A stretch of 64,000 nt of DNA from assembly GCA_951230915.1 (NCBI GenBank), contig OX579636.1, positions 22,565,567-22,629,566 of the forward strand, written 5' to 3'. Origin of the DNA: Antitrichia curtipendula (Eukaryota; Streptophyta; Bryopsida; Hypnales; Leucodontaceae). Position numbers and translations under genes: made by a program. The notes under the pieces were generated by a model that had not been told where the DNA came from, ran no database searches, and saw only the letters and a list, made by a program, of their open reading frames with translations. Of this stretch, positions 36,001 to 48,549 are shown one piece after another (within the stretch, counting starts at the first letter, position 1; the number at the start of each line of letters is the position of its first letter).

Positions 36001-38157
36001 GCTGTGTCAGAAGCGTACTACAGAAAGAAAGAAGGCAAGCAGGGAAGCCTGCACATCTGCACACCATCAACGGGTTCCTTAACTCCCACTGATTCAGGTA
36101 GCCTTACAGAACTAGACCTTAAAAATGCCGTTAGCAATGGAGTTGGTTCCAGCAGCAATGGCAATGTTTCGATCAGCAACGGGCATGGTTCTACCAGCAA
36201 TGGGAATGGTTACAGTAGCAACGGAAATGGTTTCAACAACAATGAAAATGGTGACAGCAGCAACGGGAAGGGTAAGGGCGTGCCAGCAGAAGAAATCCCT
36301 ACTTTGAAGCCCTCTTCGAGTGGGAACTTAGAGAACGGCGAGTGCCTAGTTAGTGCCAAGGTAATGGCAATTCAAGGTTTCAAGGCCCAAAGCGAAATGG
36401 TGATGGACAGCCTTGACCGACTTATCACAGGTTGGGAGGGACGAAAGGAGTCCGTTGTTGTGGAGGGCGTCCATCTGAGTCTGAACTTCGTGGTACGAAT
36501 TGCTAGCTCCGATATTGTCGAAAGTTTTTTTAACCTTTCATGGATGTGACTGATGCTTTGTCTCAAAACTGCATTGCGTGATTATGTTCAATTGACAAGG
36601 TGATCGTCACTGTTGAAACTTATATCAAGGAGTACTTAGAAACCAGTTCTGATTTGCCGGGGGATCTCTGCAGATGGGTTTGATGAAGAAGCATCCATCA
36701 ATAATACCATTCATGATATACATTGCCAATGAAGGTAAACACCTGGAGAGGTTTGCAGTTCGTGCGAAGTACATGACGTTGGATCCGACTAAAAATAAGT
36801 ATGTGAAGTATATACGAAACATAAGAACCATCCAGGACTATTTGTGCAAGCGTGCTGATAAACATCTTGTGCCGAAGATCAACAACACCAATGTAGATAA
36901 GAGCGTTGCTGCCATTCATGCCACTGTTTTCAACTGCTTACGGAAAAGGGAGGATGGTGAAGGGCTTCTAGATCTGAACACAAATACTGTCAAAGTCGTT
37001 CACCACGAGTATATGAAACAGTACACTTCATCAGCTTTGGGTTCGAAGAGTATGTTTCAATTAATTCAGCGCAAAGGGTCTTCGCGGAATTTGTTGGCCG
37101 TTATGAATGATGATGGATCAGTGAATAAAGCATGGCCAGTGGAAAGCGAGAAGAAGCTCGAGGTCTCTAGTGTATTCGAACACAAAGTTGTTGGTACCAC
37201 CCTTTATGGGCCCCTGAATGTTGGTTCTTCTGAACCTGTTCGATTGCAGTTTGGAAATCTTGGTTTGAGTGACTGGCAAAATGACAAAGGGACCTCCAGT
37301 GACGTCGGCAGTTCGGCACATAACTCTTACGCGGGTGAGAGTGTTTTGAGGAACGGTGATTTATTCCGATTAGCATCGACTGGCTCTAGTGGACGTAAGG
37401 AGGTTAGTATTTTGTATCATATCCAAGATTCAAATCTGTCAAAATCTATACAATTATTACCTTGCAACTCTCTTTTTCGTTGCTTTATTTTACTAACAAC
37501 TGTAATGTTCTGAAATGAAGAGTATCCATAGTGGTGAATTCCTGTTAAATTTAGTACGACTTGTTTTGTAGCCCAAGGAAGAAGTAGAAGTTTTAGGAAG
37601 TGATGAAGAATTGGAGGAAGAGGATGAAGCAGCTCTAAGAGAAGGGGAGACAAGTGGATCTGAGCTGGAGCACCTTGAAGAGAATGACGTAAGCTTTTCG
37701 AGCCTTTCCAACTCCATTCTGTTGTGGTTTGTTGGTTCAAACTTATATTATAGTCTACGACTTTGCACTTCTATCTTCATTCGCTTGAAGCAAAATCATT
37801 ACGTGAGTTCATTGATCATTTGGCTTATATGTCGTACGTATGCCACAACAGCTTGAAGGGTCTGTGGATGATGGGAGTGGCCGTTCCGAAGGTGAGGATG
37901 ATTTTATTGCCAAGGATGAGGATGATGCGTTCTGGGAGGTTGAAGAAATAAGTCCGGCACCCAAAACTTCCCCTGCAGTTGTTAGCAAAGATAAAAAAGC
38001 CCACATGTTACGATTGCGATCCTTTGACAAAGCAGCTGCAGGTCGTGTTGCGCCCGTTTTGCGAAAATCTGCGTCTCACAAGACGCGATCATCGACAAAA
38101 CGACACTCTCCTAAATCGAAATCTATCCAGGCTTGCTTCGCCTCCACTTCTCCGTAG
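33017..38157 (+). CDS. LPA1: LPA1-like P-loop kinase (2-phosphoglycerate-kinase-related)
   Basis: Proposed coding exons are 33017-33088, 34576-34809, 35157-35431, 35680-35761, 35866-36492, 36674-37402, 37572-37688 and 37852-38157. All borders are GT-AG, phases agree throughout, and the product is about 813 residues. Exon 2 carries [10 protein letters not shown] and [20 protein letters not shown], the typical N-terminal block of the plant family. Exon 4 encodes the Walker A loop GTSGCGKST (about residues 208-216). Exon 5 has [10 protein letters not shown] and [10 protein letters not shown], then a Ser/Asn/Gly-rich low-complexity stretch (about 307-363), then [10 protein letters not shown]. Exon 6 has the highly conserved [20 protein letters not shown] and [17 protein letters not shown]. 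Exons 7-8 are acidic with a basic tail. Plant members affect phytic acid (inositol hexakisphosphate) content, but the exact reaction is unproven. Exon 1 (24 codons, strong GTGAGT donor) is the least certain, because exon 2 has no usable ATG of its own. Confidence 0.88.
36121..36290 (+). repeat. Coding Ser/Asn/Gly low-complexity repeat in exon 5
   Basis: Degenerate repeats of AGCAACGGGAATGGT type encode runs of S-N-G-N-G. It lies between the [10 protein letters not shown] block and the conserved [15 protein letters not shown] block. It is probably a flexible, length-variable linker. Confidence 0.8.
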
Positions 38158-38432
38158 TAGCTTAGGTCATATAATTCTGCGCGTCAGCTTCCTCTTGCTG
38201 TGGTCTTCTGACTACTGAAGGAGGTTTTCAGCTTCTAATTTACATGCATCATAGTCAGTTAAAAAGGAATCAGTTTTTGACCTAAACCTCGTGCCATTCA
38301 AGTTGTGGCAACACCTGTACATACGGTTCGGCAAGCATGAGGTACGTGTAAAATCTCCTCGTTTGATAGCTGGAGTGGTGACATCAATTGATAAGTTCAA
38401 GTTGGTGCTATCCTGCTATGTTTCTATTGACA

Positions 38433-38438
38433 AATAAA
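38433..38438 (+). terminator. Candidate polyadenylation signal of the LPA1-like gene
   Basis: AATAAA 276 bp after the stop codon, followed by T/G-rich sequence (TTGTATTTCACC). It is the first canonical hexamer noticed downstream of the gene. Confidence 0.5.
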
Positions 38439-38499
38439 TTGTATTTCACCTTAGACAATGCTCGTTTGTCTTTCATTGTCAAGTCTATTGTGTGTTCAG

Positions 38500-39117
38500 G
38501 GGTCTCATGGCCACCAGAACTGAGCTTGGAGGACCTTTGCTTATCGAAGTTGATGTCTGGAATGTCAACTGGCTGTTAGATTTATGTCTAATGGTATTTC
38601 GATTTCATAGTAAAATTACATGTATCCCAATTTTATTCAGGCGCTGTTTATTATCATTTTTAACGAATAGAGTTTATTCTCTGTTGTAGTGCTATGTCTT
38701 TTCTGTTTAAGCTTAGTGGATTCTGTATCAGGAACTAAATGCAGATCGATTATGGTAAACTGCGCTTTTAAACTATGAATGGAAGAGCAAACATCTTGTC
38801 ACTGATGCAGGGCATAATTACATTATACATCATACATCATTCTGATGATTACATTTTGATAACCCTGTGCCCTTAGGGATAGAGACGTTTTAGGGAGTAA
38901 GGTTTTGGGGGGTGAGACTGTAGATGAAGACAATCTTGTGCAATTGAGCACCTTATGTGCATTAAACCCAGTTCACACTTTATATTATTTGATAAAGGGG
39001 TGTAATATGTGTCACAAATCGTAATTAATATTCATTTGTACGAAAGACTGACTCCCATGTGCTGACGAAGTTGGTGAAAATCCAAAAGCCCAATTTGAAA
39101 ATAAACCTTAATCCCTC
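38500..39117. other. Non-coding spacer after the LPA1-like gene
   Basis: Contains no further exon or element end. 3' untranslated sequence may extend into it if a later poly(A) site is used. Confidence 0.4.
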
Positions 39118-39121
39118 GAGG

Positions 39122-39661
39122 ACCAAGGGGTAGTAAAAATACAACTTGATTTCAAGATTCTCAAAATTGTGAACACGTGTTACATGTATAAAATACAACT
39201 TAGAAAAATAATTAAATGATGACTTTCAAACAATAGTTGTAAAATATGATTCATAAATCATATTCATATGGTTAGATCAACTAGTATAGAAACCAATATT
39301 TATTAATAAAATTTGAAAAAAATTGAAAATTCCTTTTAGAATGGATTGTAGATTGAATATTTATGATGTTCACAAGAATTTTTTCTTGAAAGCTATAAAT
39401 GTTATAAGCATAGTGATTTTTTTAAAGATTTTAGTCTTATTATTTTATTCAAGTCATTTTTTAAGGTTTATTTTTTGAATTAAAAAGGTTAATTTGTAAG
39501 GCCATTATTTGTTGAATAATAGAATATTTGCAAAGCAGAGTCTTTAGAATTGATATTGTATAAATGTAAAAGAATTAAAAAAATAATCTTCAAAAAAATC
39601 GATAGATGAACAAATATATTTTTGTGTATTTAGGATGTGCTTGCGTTCATCCCTTCAAAGG
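39122..39661 (+). mobile_element. TTAA-type element, subfamily E
   Basis: Flanked by TTAA (39118-39121 and 39662-39665). Left end TCCCTCGAGGACCAAGGGG, right end CATCCCTTCAAAGG. The inner phrase around ATGTGCTTGCGTTCATCC recurs at about 43660-43675. The termini are degenerate relative to CCCCTAAAG. Confidence 0.6.
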
Positions 39662-39665
39662 TTAA

Positions 39666-40836
39666 AGGACTAAGGAATCTACTTTGTTTTTTTTAAGAAT
39701 TCAAGCAAGCTATGTTGACTTCATAATTTGAAATTTCTGCATGATTATTTGGAGATGGATGTTAATCATCCTAATCTTTGTATGAAATAGATAGTCTTTT
39801 TGAACTCAATTTGCAAAACTTGTAGATAGAAACAAAAATAAAGCATACTAATTGTATATTAGAACATTTTTACCATTGGGTTTAACAATTTTCAATTTTT
39901 TGTAAAAGTAACTAGCAATTTAGTTTGTTCTTTCATTCAGTATCTTTGAATATTTTATAATTTTTTTAAAAGATTATTATAAAAGTTCTTTTCGCTAAAT
40001 TTACTTGCATATGTTTTCAACCTGTTTTTCAACATATAGACTAAAATGCAAAAATTATAGGACAAATAAATTTTTTCTAAAATGTTGAAAAATAAAACTT
40101 CACCTTTGAGAAAGACTAAAACAACCTACATTTTGAAGTTTAGACACATTGAATTATGTTCTTGGCAACATAGTGAACTCATTATAAATGGAATTTTTAT
40201 TTTTATCATTTGAAATTGTCACACAACGTGTGTTTGAGGCATAGCTTTAAGGTGCAACAGTTTTCATAATTTTTGACTATATAATAGTGCATGATATGTA
40301 ATATTCATTATTCATTGGGCAACCCAAAAGAATCATTTTTTTAAGAAATATTCCATATCATGAAATAAGTCACCATTACTACAAGTCTTGTTGGCTCGAA
40401 ATAGCATGGGAAGAGGCTTTGCATCTGAGGAAGCTACATATGAAGGAGGTTGTCTTCTCCAAGTCTTCTCTGGGTGCATACCTAGGAGGTGCGTGCAGGT
40501 GTGAAAGGGGTTGTAGTAATGCGTGGAATTTCAAGGCCTACTTAACATCCAAAATAGGGGCACTTTTTGCACTGTGCATCCGCAACTGTGTTCCCCTACC
40601 ATGTGAGGAAGCCTGAGTAGGTACTTTACTTGAAACGATTACAAATGCTATAAAGATATAGCCAATTGTAGTATAGCTTCTTGTTGTTCTTGATATTGAA
40701 AATCATAGTTTAACCTCTAAAATTATTTCATGTTTAGAGTCTTGTAACTACTTCAAAATACTTATCCTCAAATCAAGGATAAAATCTTCATATATATATA
40801 TTTTTTTTTAATGAATCCAACCATGAGATCTTTTAG
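39666..40836. other. Non-coding DNA with degenerate element fragments
   Basis: A piece at about 40140-40330 resembles the right part of subfamily A in reverse (TTGGCAACATAGTGA, ACACAACGTGTGTTTGAGGC). Another at 40700-40830 resembles the left part of C. The frame at 40419-40616 has no domain. Confidence 0.45.
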
Positions 40837-40840
40837 TTAA

Positions 40841-41666
40841 TCCTTGAAGATTTTGGATTATGTTTTCACCAAAAACGTTCCAAAACTGCCATTTCTAGTA
40901 CAAGTACCAAATTTTAGATTAAAAAAAACTTTTTTGGTTTGAAAAGATGCGGAAGAAATTTCAGAAATTTCCACCATGTTACATTTGTATACAAAAATGT
41001 ACAAAATGGTGGTATTTATTTGGATTCATTCTTCAAATCAAGTTGGATACATGCTTGAAAATTTTTCATATCATTTGGAATTGTACAATGTATAGAAAAA
41101 AATAGTAAATAGAAAGAAGTAGAGAATGATCCAAAATACTAAATTGTTAAGAATTTAGTTATGAACTTGAAAAATGCCAACCCCAATGGTTGCAATGTTG
41201 TAATAAAAAATATACATCCTATAACTTTATTTTTTTCAAAAAATATTGAAAATTTAGTGAAATAAAAGACTTCAAAGTTTATTTTAGAATAGAGAATCTA
41301 TAATTGCCCTCAAATTGAAACTCTTCATAACTTTCATTTCATTAATCAAAATAAAATGATTGAAAACTTTCCAAGTATATATAAATCTAGAAAATCAATT
41401 TCAAATTTTTATTTCTTAAAAAAGTGATTTTTGAAGAATTTGTTTTAGTTGTCCAAGTTGCCCACCAAGTAATGAAATCTACATATCATACAATAACTTC
41501 TTAACCATGTAGCCAAAAGGTATGAAAATTGTTGGTCCTTGAAAGAAAAACCTTGTCCACATGTTGCGTGAAAATTTCAAAGAAAAAAAAATTAAAAAGT
41601 CCATTTTTAGTGAGCCACTCAAAATTGTTATGTTGCCATAAAATGCAGTTTGATCCTTTAGAGAAA
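40841..41666 (+). mobile_element. TTAA-type element, subfamily A
   Basis: Flanked by TTAA (40837-40840 and 41667-41670). The body matches 11951-12905 and the right end reads TTTGATCCTTTAGAG. Termini have diverged, and a segment of the left half is missing. Confidence 0.75.
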
Positions 41667-41954
41667 TTAACTTTACCTTGATCTTAACAATGTTTTATCC
41701 TACATGGATTTGCAAATTGGATTTTTAATAAAAATGTAAAAATATAATTATAGAATTATCTTAAAACTCATGACATGGCACCCACCATTTTGGGTTTCTA
41801 ATTCAGTTATACTAAATTGCTTTGAATTCTAATGTAACTTTTATTTTCTTAAAATGACAAGCGACGATGTGATTGCACACAGTCAAATTACATTCACTAG
41901 TTTTCTTTCTATATTGAGGTTTATGTCTCATCCTTGCATGAAGGTGATGATTAA

Positions 41955-42179
41955 CCCTTACAGGATGAACTACTGATAACCTTGGAAATCATACCTTTGG
42001 TTACCGTGCGGATCATTCCCTTAAAAAATTACAAAGGTATGTATTGGAAGTCAAATTTTTGTAGAAGACCTCCCCCTTTTCACAACAAAATTTCAAGGAT
42101 GAATAGTTGCATTTCTATCCTACTAGAAGGATTCTTTATCATCCATCAGATGCTAAACATCCTCCTCGACGTTTAAGGG
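41955..42179. mobile_element. Short TTAA-type element sharing a TTAA with its neighbour
   Basis: 225 bp, CCCTTACAGGATGAAC...GACGTTTAAGGG, with TTAA at 41951-41954 and 42180-42183. The right TTAA is also the left flank of the subfamily-C element that starts at 42184. Confidence 0.65.
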
Positions 42180-42183
42180 TTAA

Positions 42184-43217
42184 CCCCTAAAAGTTTGTGA
42201 CTATGGTTCATCAGAAATCACTTCAAACTACCATTTCTAACATTAGAAGAACCCCGTGTTTTTCTTGACACATTTTTTGTGACATCCACTTGTTTTTATG
42301 TTGTATTTGATGTTACAACTAACACCTTACGTTATGTCTAATGTCAATGTTGACATAAAAACAGGTGGATGTCACCAAAAATGTGTCATGAAAAACACGG
42401 GGGGCTTTTGGTGTAATGTGAAGACTTGCAATGGAAAAAAATACTTATTTGCATATTTGACTCTTTAGACTTGTATGAAAATGAGTGGAAAAACATTTCA
42501 TACAGTTTGACTATGCAAATTTTGAGTAATTTAAATGTTTGAAGTGAAAAGAATTTTTTTTGCACCTTGTAGGCTTTGACCCCACTCAAATCAAATTTTT
42601 ATACTTCAAAGTTTTGAGGTTTAAACTCTAAGAAAATTGGTATCCATTGGATGAATTCTAGGTGTTTCAAGAGCATACTACCAAAGCTACAAAAAAAGGA
42701 TGCAATACATCCAAGTATTTTGATAAAGCAATTTTTGTTTTTTGTCTATTCTTCACCTATGCGACTTTAGCAAGGTCACTTGGTGCTCCACAATTATTTT
42801 GTAAGGTTCTAAATGAGTTCAGGTATGATGAGAAGAAAAGAACAATTTGCAAAATAAAGCTTTGATGTCAAGATTCAAATCATGACATTATTTTTTTTGT
42901 CAAAAAAGTTCAAAATTTACATTGGTCTTCATATCAAGAACTTTTAAGGGAATTGAGTTTAAAATATACAAACTCTTTTTATAAAGAAAATTATATAAAA
43001 AAAATATTAAATGGATATACAAATCAAATTGTTAATAATTTTAAAATGTAACTAAAACATGGTAATCTTATAGTGAGATTATTGTAGCAAGTAATGTACA
43101 TCCTATGGACATTTTTGTTGTAAAAGAAATAATAGTAAAAATTGAATTTATAAATGAATCTTGCATGTTATTTTTTACCTATCCAAAAAAATTAAACCCA
43201 TTACAGGACTCTAGGGG
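42184..43217 (+). mobile_element. TTAA-type element, subfamily C, with a nested CACTA-like MITE
   Basis: Begins CCCCTAAAAGTTTGTGAC after TTAA (42180-42183) and ends GGACTCTAGGGG before TTAA (43218-43221). The left part carries CACTTCAAACTACCATTTCT as in other C copies and is then interrupted by the fold-back element at 42241-42418. Confidence 0.8.
42241..42418. mobile_element. Fold-back MITE with CATTAGAAGAACCCCGTG terminus
   Basis: 178 bp. The left arm, CATTAGAAGAACCCCGTG, then TTTTTC, and the motif GTGACATCCAC are mirrored by GTGGATGTCAC and AAAACACGG on the right, ending TAATG. The flanks TAA and TGA differ by one base. The terminus closely matches CACTAGAAGAAACCCGTG at 62161, so the same transposase family probably moved both. 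Confidence 0.75.
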
Positions 43218-43514
43218 TTAAAGGTTAGGATTTAGAGCAAAATTTGAACTAGGTTAAATTTTGCACAAAGAGGGTTGTTATATTAGGAAAATTTGAATTT
43301 ATATTTAAACCAAGACTCCCTAAAGTACCTAGACAAGGCAATCAAATATAAAATTAACTAATTCAAAAGTATCAAACAAATATCAATTTTACACTTATTT
43401 TGGAGTAGGCTTTGCCTTTTTGATAATAATATAGTGCTTGGGCAATGCATAAAACAAAAACTCTATATTGTATCCTATCATTCATAGCAAGAATAAATTC
43501 AACTCAGAACTTAA

Positions 43515-43680
43515 CCCCTTAAAGACTATGGGATAGTCTAAATTTTCAAAATTGAAAAGATGTATCATAAAATACAACTAAGAATAATAATTCAATCTTC
43601 ACAAGAATCTATAAACATTTTAGATCAATGAAAAAATAAAGATTACGTGTACTTGGGACATGCTTGCATTCATCCACTGT
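43515..43680 (+). mobile_element. Partial TTAA-type element, subfamily E
   Basis: TTAA (43511-43514), then CCCCTTAAAGACTATGGG, then phrases shared with 39122-39661 (ATACAACTTAGAAA-type, CTTGCATTCATCC). The middle is deleted and no clean right end was found. Confidence 0.5.
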
Positions 43681-43689
43681 GCAAAATTT

Positions 43690-46600
43690 GAACTTTTGGT
43701 TCCTCAGAGATTATCATTTGCTTGTGAATAATAAGTATTTAGGATTTTATGAAGGCCAAATTTTTAGAAATCCAATTCACTCTTGCAATAAATGCTAAAG
43801 TGCAAACCCTCATACAATATAAAGTTTGGTGTATATTTTTGAATAAAAATTTGCTTATAAGAAAAATATTCTTTTTCCCTCACTTGATGAAAATTGATAA
43901 TCAATTTTCTACAAAATCTAAGGTTGGTACGACATCTTTGAGGATTGATGTAAAACTTCTTAGATGAATTATTGCTTTTTCTTGTTTCACTTAGCCATTT
44001 CCGTGGATGTACATAGTTTCATCACTCTAAGTACACATCTAAACAAATAAATAAATTCTCAAGTACATTTTGCATGTTTCATCCGTATTTATGGATGAAA
44101 AGAGCTTCATGAATATCGCACTCAATATTCGTGTTAGTTTGCCCAATCCAACATATAGGTACATGTATGATGAAAATGAAGATTTAAAAATCTATTGAAC
44201 ATGTATATAATATACATTCAAAAATATCTTAGTCACCATTTTATTGGTTACATAAATAAGTGTCAAATGTTAAAAAAATTGTGCGGAAAAAATTGTCTGA
44301 CAAAAGTATTTGGTGTATAGAAAAGATTGCTTTCTACAAGCTATGGCTAGATCACATCTTGGGTCTTGTGGTACCTAAAGAGCCAAAATTTTAAAATTTG
44401 TACTAAGAGAATAAATGCAAAAATCTACCTCCTACTATAAAGTGGATAATTTTATATTTTGTATTGTTCCAAAATAGATATGTGGGTTCTTGAAAAAGGC
44501 TAAATTAATATGTAAGGTGATCCTATTTACACAAAAATACGTAGTTCTTGTAGCTTCTTATCAACCCTAGTAGGAATGAAGGTTTCAAAATTAAAAGTCA
44601 AGTGGAACATACTGAAAGTAGAGACCAAAATTTTCAATTTTTTCCTATTTTGCAACTAGCTCCAATGCAATTGAGTTCTAATCAATATGTTATCTACTTC
44701 AATGTAGAGCATTTTGTGAAGATCTTGTGCATTCAACTTTAAGGTATTTCCGTGATTCAACTTAGAGGATTTGGTGTTAGTCAACTTTGAATAGCTACTA
44801 TCAATGAACTTCAATGAGTTCTTTTCATGGAACTGCTACTAGAACCTACAATTCAATTGCAATCAACTCTTGCAATTCAACTGCAATCTAGTGTAGTGAT
44901 TCAACTTTGATTCAACTTTGATCAACTTTGATGATCCAAGTCAGATCATGGACACCATCAAGCTTGCCTAACTTTTCATTTTTGTAAACCATTGAAAATT
45001 TTAATTTAATTTGGAACAAGAAATATTTAGAAACCAAGGATTTATTTTGGGATAGGAAGAGCAACAAATTCAAGGTCCTTAATTCCAAATATGAATTCAA
45101 AGTTATAAATTCAAAGTTTATGAATTTTATTATCCAAGATAAACAAAATGCCTTATTTTTTCCAACGGTTAAAATACTAGAAGATTGAATGTCTTTGGTC
45201 CAAAATATGCCATACCCATGATTGGACCCTCATCCCAATTGCATCTCTATCTATCCACAAAGCTCCTACACTTCAGTCCTTTTCATACTACTTAGGAAAA
45301 TGAAATAACAAGCCCTGATCTAATCTTGATAGTGGACCCAAAATACTTTGCCAAAAAACTCTTTATGCTACTTCATTAAAAGAATTCAAGTCAAGCAATT
45401 TGGACATCTTTTGGGCATCTTTTGCTAAAATCCTCAATGACTTTTGAAATTTGGCATGCATGTAGCTAATAAGATCATTACAAAAATATGAGCCCTGCAA
45501 AGAGTCATCAATTCCCAAACAATAGGGAACAATGGTGGAAAAAAAAACTTCAAAAAAAAAAATTAGTAAATTGCAAGGCTTGAATTGCAAGGGACAATGT
45601 AAGAAAAATGATAATAAATTTTGAATAATTTTTTTTTAAATGGAAAAAAAATTATATTAAAATGATTAAGGACCTTGCCACTTCAGCAACCTGACATGGC
45701 ACTAATACTATCACATCAAATAATTTTTTTAGTATTATTTTATTATTTAAAAAAAAATATATTAAAATTTAAAATTCAGACTGGTAGTTCATTGTTCATA
45801 GCTTAGGGAACAAATTTCTCGCAGCCTTCTTGGGGATTCTTATTTTTTGCAATGATGGCATAAAATGTCAAAAAATCCAACAAATTTTAATTCTCAAATC
45901 ACATTCTAAGAGGATTCCAATGTTGTTGGCTATTTTGGGGCGGTTTTGAGAAAAAATATTTTCTTTTAACTTCAAGCCCTATCATTTTACAATATGGTAG
46001 GTCAAAATTCTTGAAAATATTCCCACATATTCCAAATGTTTGTCTCTAACTTTTCACAATTTGGATCTCAAATAAAAAAATCCCCTCATTGTGGTGCAAA
46101 AAATCATCAAAAAATGACTAGTGTATTGCAAGTTCTCTAAACCTCTTTGCATTGGAAGGTGATTTAGAGTAAGCTAGACTCCATATTTGCTTATGAAACT
46201 TTGAATGAGTGTATCTAACAAGTTTTAGAGCTCAATTATGGAAGATTCAAATTCTTAAGAGCAAAAATTTTATTCCAAAAGGGCTTGAAGTTTGTTGACC
46301 CCATTTTGCAAGAATGAAAAAAGTGTTTTATTCTCACTTTAAATGTTATGATCTTTCAACCTGTGTAGTCAAATGTTCTTGAAATTTTTTGAGGGCATTG
46401 TCATAGTAGTTTGCTACAGTTTTGCATGGTTGAAGTTCAGAAAAAGGTTATATTTTCAATTTTGTGCAATGTATTAAAATTGGCAATTTTTAACAATTTT
46501 GCTTGAAAAATACCATATGTCCTTCACGGGTTATTTTCCACAATGAATCATTTTATCAATTACCAAGTCAAGTTATTTTTTCTATTTTTGACTCTATATA

Positions 46601-46737
46601 GAATTTCTTAAGATCTTTTCACTGTTCTACTTCTGAATTTTTTCATTTTGCACCCCTTTTTTTTCTCCAATTCCATCAGCTAACTTAGAGCTAGCCACTA
46701 GTTTTTCCCAAACACCACTTTGAGCTTTAACCCTTAA
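43690..46737. other. Non-coding A/T-rich region
   Basis: No coding region supported. A short array of TTCAACTTTGAT units lies at about 44898-44930. The segment around 45780-46530 resembles a degenerate element (it ends near TCCTTCACGGGTTATT), but its left boundary was not found. Confidence 0.4.
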
Positions 46738-47396
46738 TCCCCAAAGCCCTAAACAACATTTTTAGGCAGCATAGCAATTTAGGGCATCTTACTATAAATA
46801 GAAGTTTTAATTTCTTCATTGGAATTTTCACACAACATGTGCTCAAGGAGTAGCTTTGATGCCCAACAATTTTTATAACTTTTCACTACATGGTTAAAAA
46901 GTTATTGTATGATATGTAATTTTTATTGCTTAGCAAGCAGTCCGGGTAGCTAAAAAATTCTTTAAAAATTCTTTTTTTTTAAAATAAAATTTGAATTTTT
47001 TTTTAGATTTATATATACTTGGAAAGCTTTCAATCATTTTAGTTTGCGGGTAGTTATGGTCTTATAGATTCTCTAGTCTAAAATAAGCTTTGAAGCCCTT
47101 TCATTGACTCAATTTTCAATAAAATAATAGGATGTAGATTGATAATTACAACATTATAACCATTGGGAATGGCATTTTCAATTCCACAACTAAATTCTTA
47201 ACAATTTAGTATTTTGATTCATTCTCTACTTCTTTCTACTTACTATTTTTTCCTATATGTTGCACAATTCTAAATGATCTAAATTTTTTCAAGCATTTAG
47301 CCAACTTGCCTTGAATAATGAATCCAAAGAAGCACCACCGTTAGTACATTTTTCCATACAAATGTGACCTTGTGAAGTGCAATTGCCCGTTCTTCT

Positions 47397-48549
47397 CACT
47401 ACAAGAGAAAGGGGTGTTTTAAGTAGTGTCCTAGACATCACCTCTTTTAAGTAACGTCTTTTAAGTAAGGTTTTAAGTAAAATTTACTAAAAAGACAGTC
47501 TTTTTGGTAAGATTTTACTTAAAACCTTACTTAAAAGACGTTACTTAACCCCTAAAGGTTTTTGACTATGTTTTCACAAAAAACCGCTCCCAAACTGTCA
47601 TTTCTAGTACAAGTACCAAATTTTGGAAAAAAAACATTTTTGGACACATGTAACCGTAGGATCTTGTAGTAAACTAGTTTGAGAAGATGTGGAAAAAATT
47701 TCAGAAATTTCAACCGTGTAGATTGCAAGAAATTAGCATTTGAAGTGACAAAAACCCTTCTTTTGTCCCTGCGAAAAACCGGGCAGCTGCACTTCACATG
47801 GTCACATTTGTATGAAAAAATGTCCAAAATGGTGGTAACTCTTTGGATTCATTCTTCAAAGAAAGTTAGCTACATGCTTGAAAAATTTCAGATCATTTGG
47901 AATTGTACAACATACAGGAAAAGAATAGTAAGTAGAAAGAAGTAGAAAATTATTCAAAACACTAAATTGTTAAGGATTTAATTATGGAACTGAAAAATGC
48001 CAGTCCAAACAATTGTAATGTTGTAATAAACAATCTACACCTTGTGTTTATATTTTTTTCCAAAAATATTGAAAATTGAGTTAAATAAAGGACTTCAAAG
48101 TTTATTTTAGAGTAGAGATTCTATAACTACCCGCAAACTACCCACAACTAAAATTCCTCATAACTTTCATCTCATAAATCAAAGTGGAATGATTCAAAGC
48201 TTTCCTTGTGCACATAAATCTAGAGAACCAATTTCAAATTTTTATTTCTCTAGAAAATGATTTTTAAAGAAGTTTTTTTTGCTGCCCGGGCTGCCCGCTG
48301 AACAATGAAAACTACATATCATACCATAACTTTTTAACCATGTGGTCAAAAGTTATGAAAATTGTTGGGCCCTAAAGCTACTCCTCGGGCACATCTTGTG
48401 TGAAAATTTTAAAGAAAAAAAATAAAAATTCCATTCGTGGTGAGCTGCCCAAAAACGCTATATTGTCAAAAAAATGATTTTTGGTCCTTTAGGGGTTAAA
48501 AGACGTGATGTCTAGGACACTACTTAAAACACCCCTTTCTCTTGTAGTG
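47397..48549. mobile_element. CACTA-type fold-back MITE containing a nested TTAA element
   Basis: Starts CACTACAAGAGAAAGGGGTG and ends with its inverse, TCTCTTGTAGTG. TCT lies on both sides (47394-47396 and 48550-48552). Without the insert at 47549-48495 and one TTAA it is about 202 bp and palindromic, like the copy at 6402-6573. Confidence 0.9.
47549..48495 (+). mobile_element. Full-length TTAA-type element, subfamily A, innermost of three
   Basis: 947 bp, CCCCTAAAGGTTTTTGAC...GGTCCTTTAGGGG, with TTAA at 47545-47548 and 48496-48499. The host MITE is a palindrome, so its other arm and the copy at 6402-6573 show the empty site, ACTTAAAAGAC, with a single TTAA. Frames inside (47552-47945) are repeat-derived. 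Confidence 0.92.
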
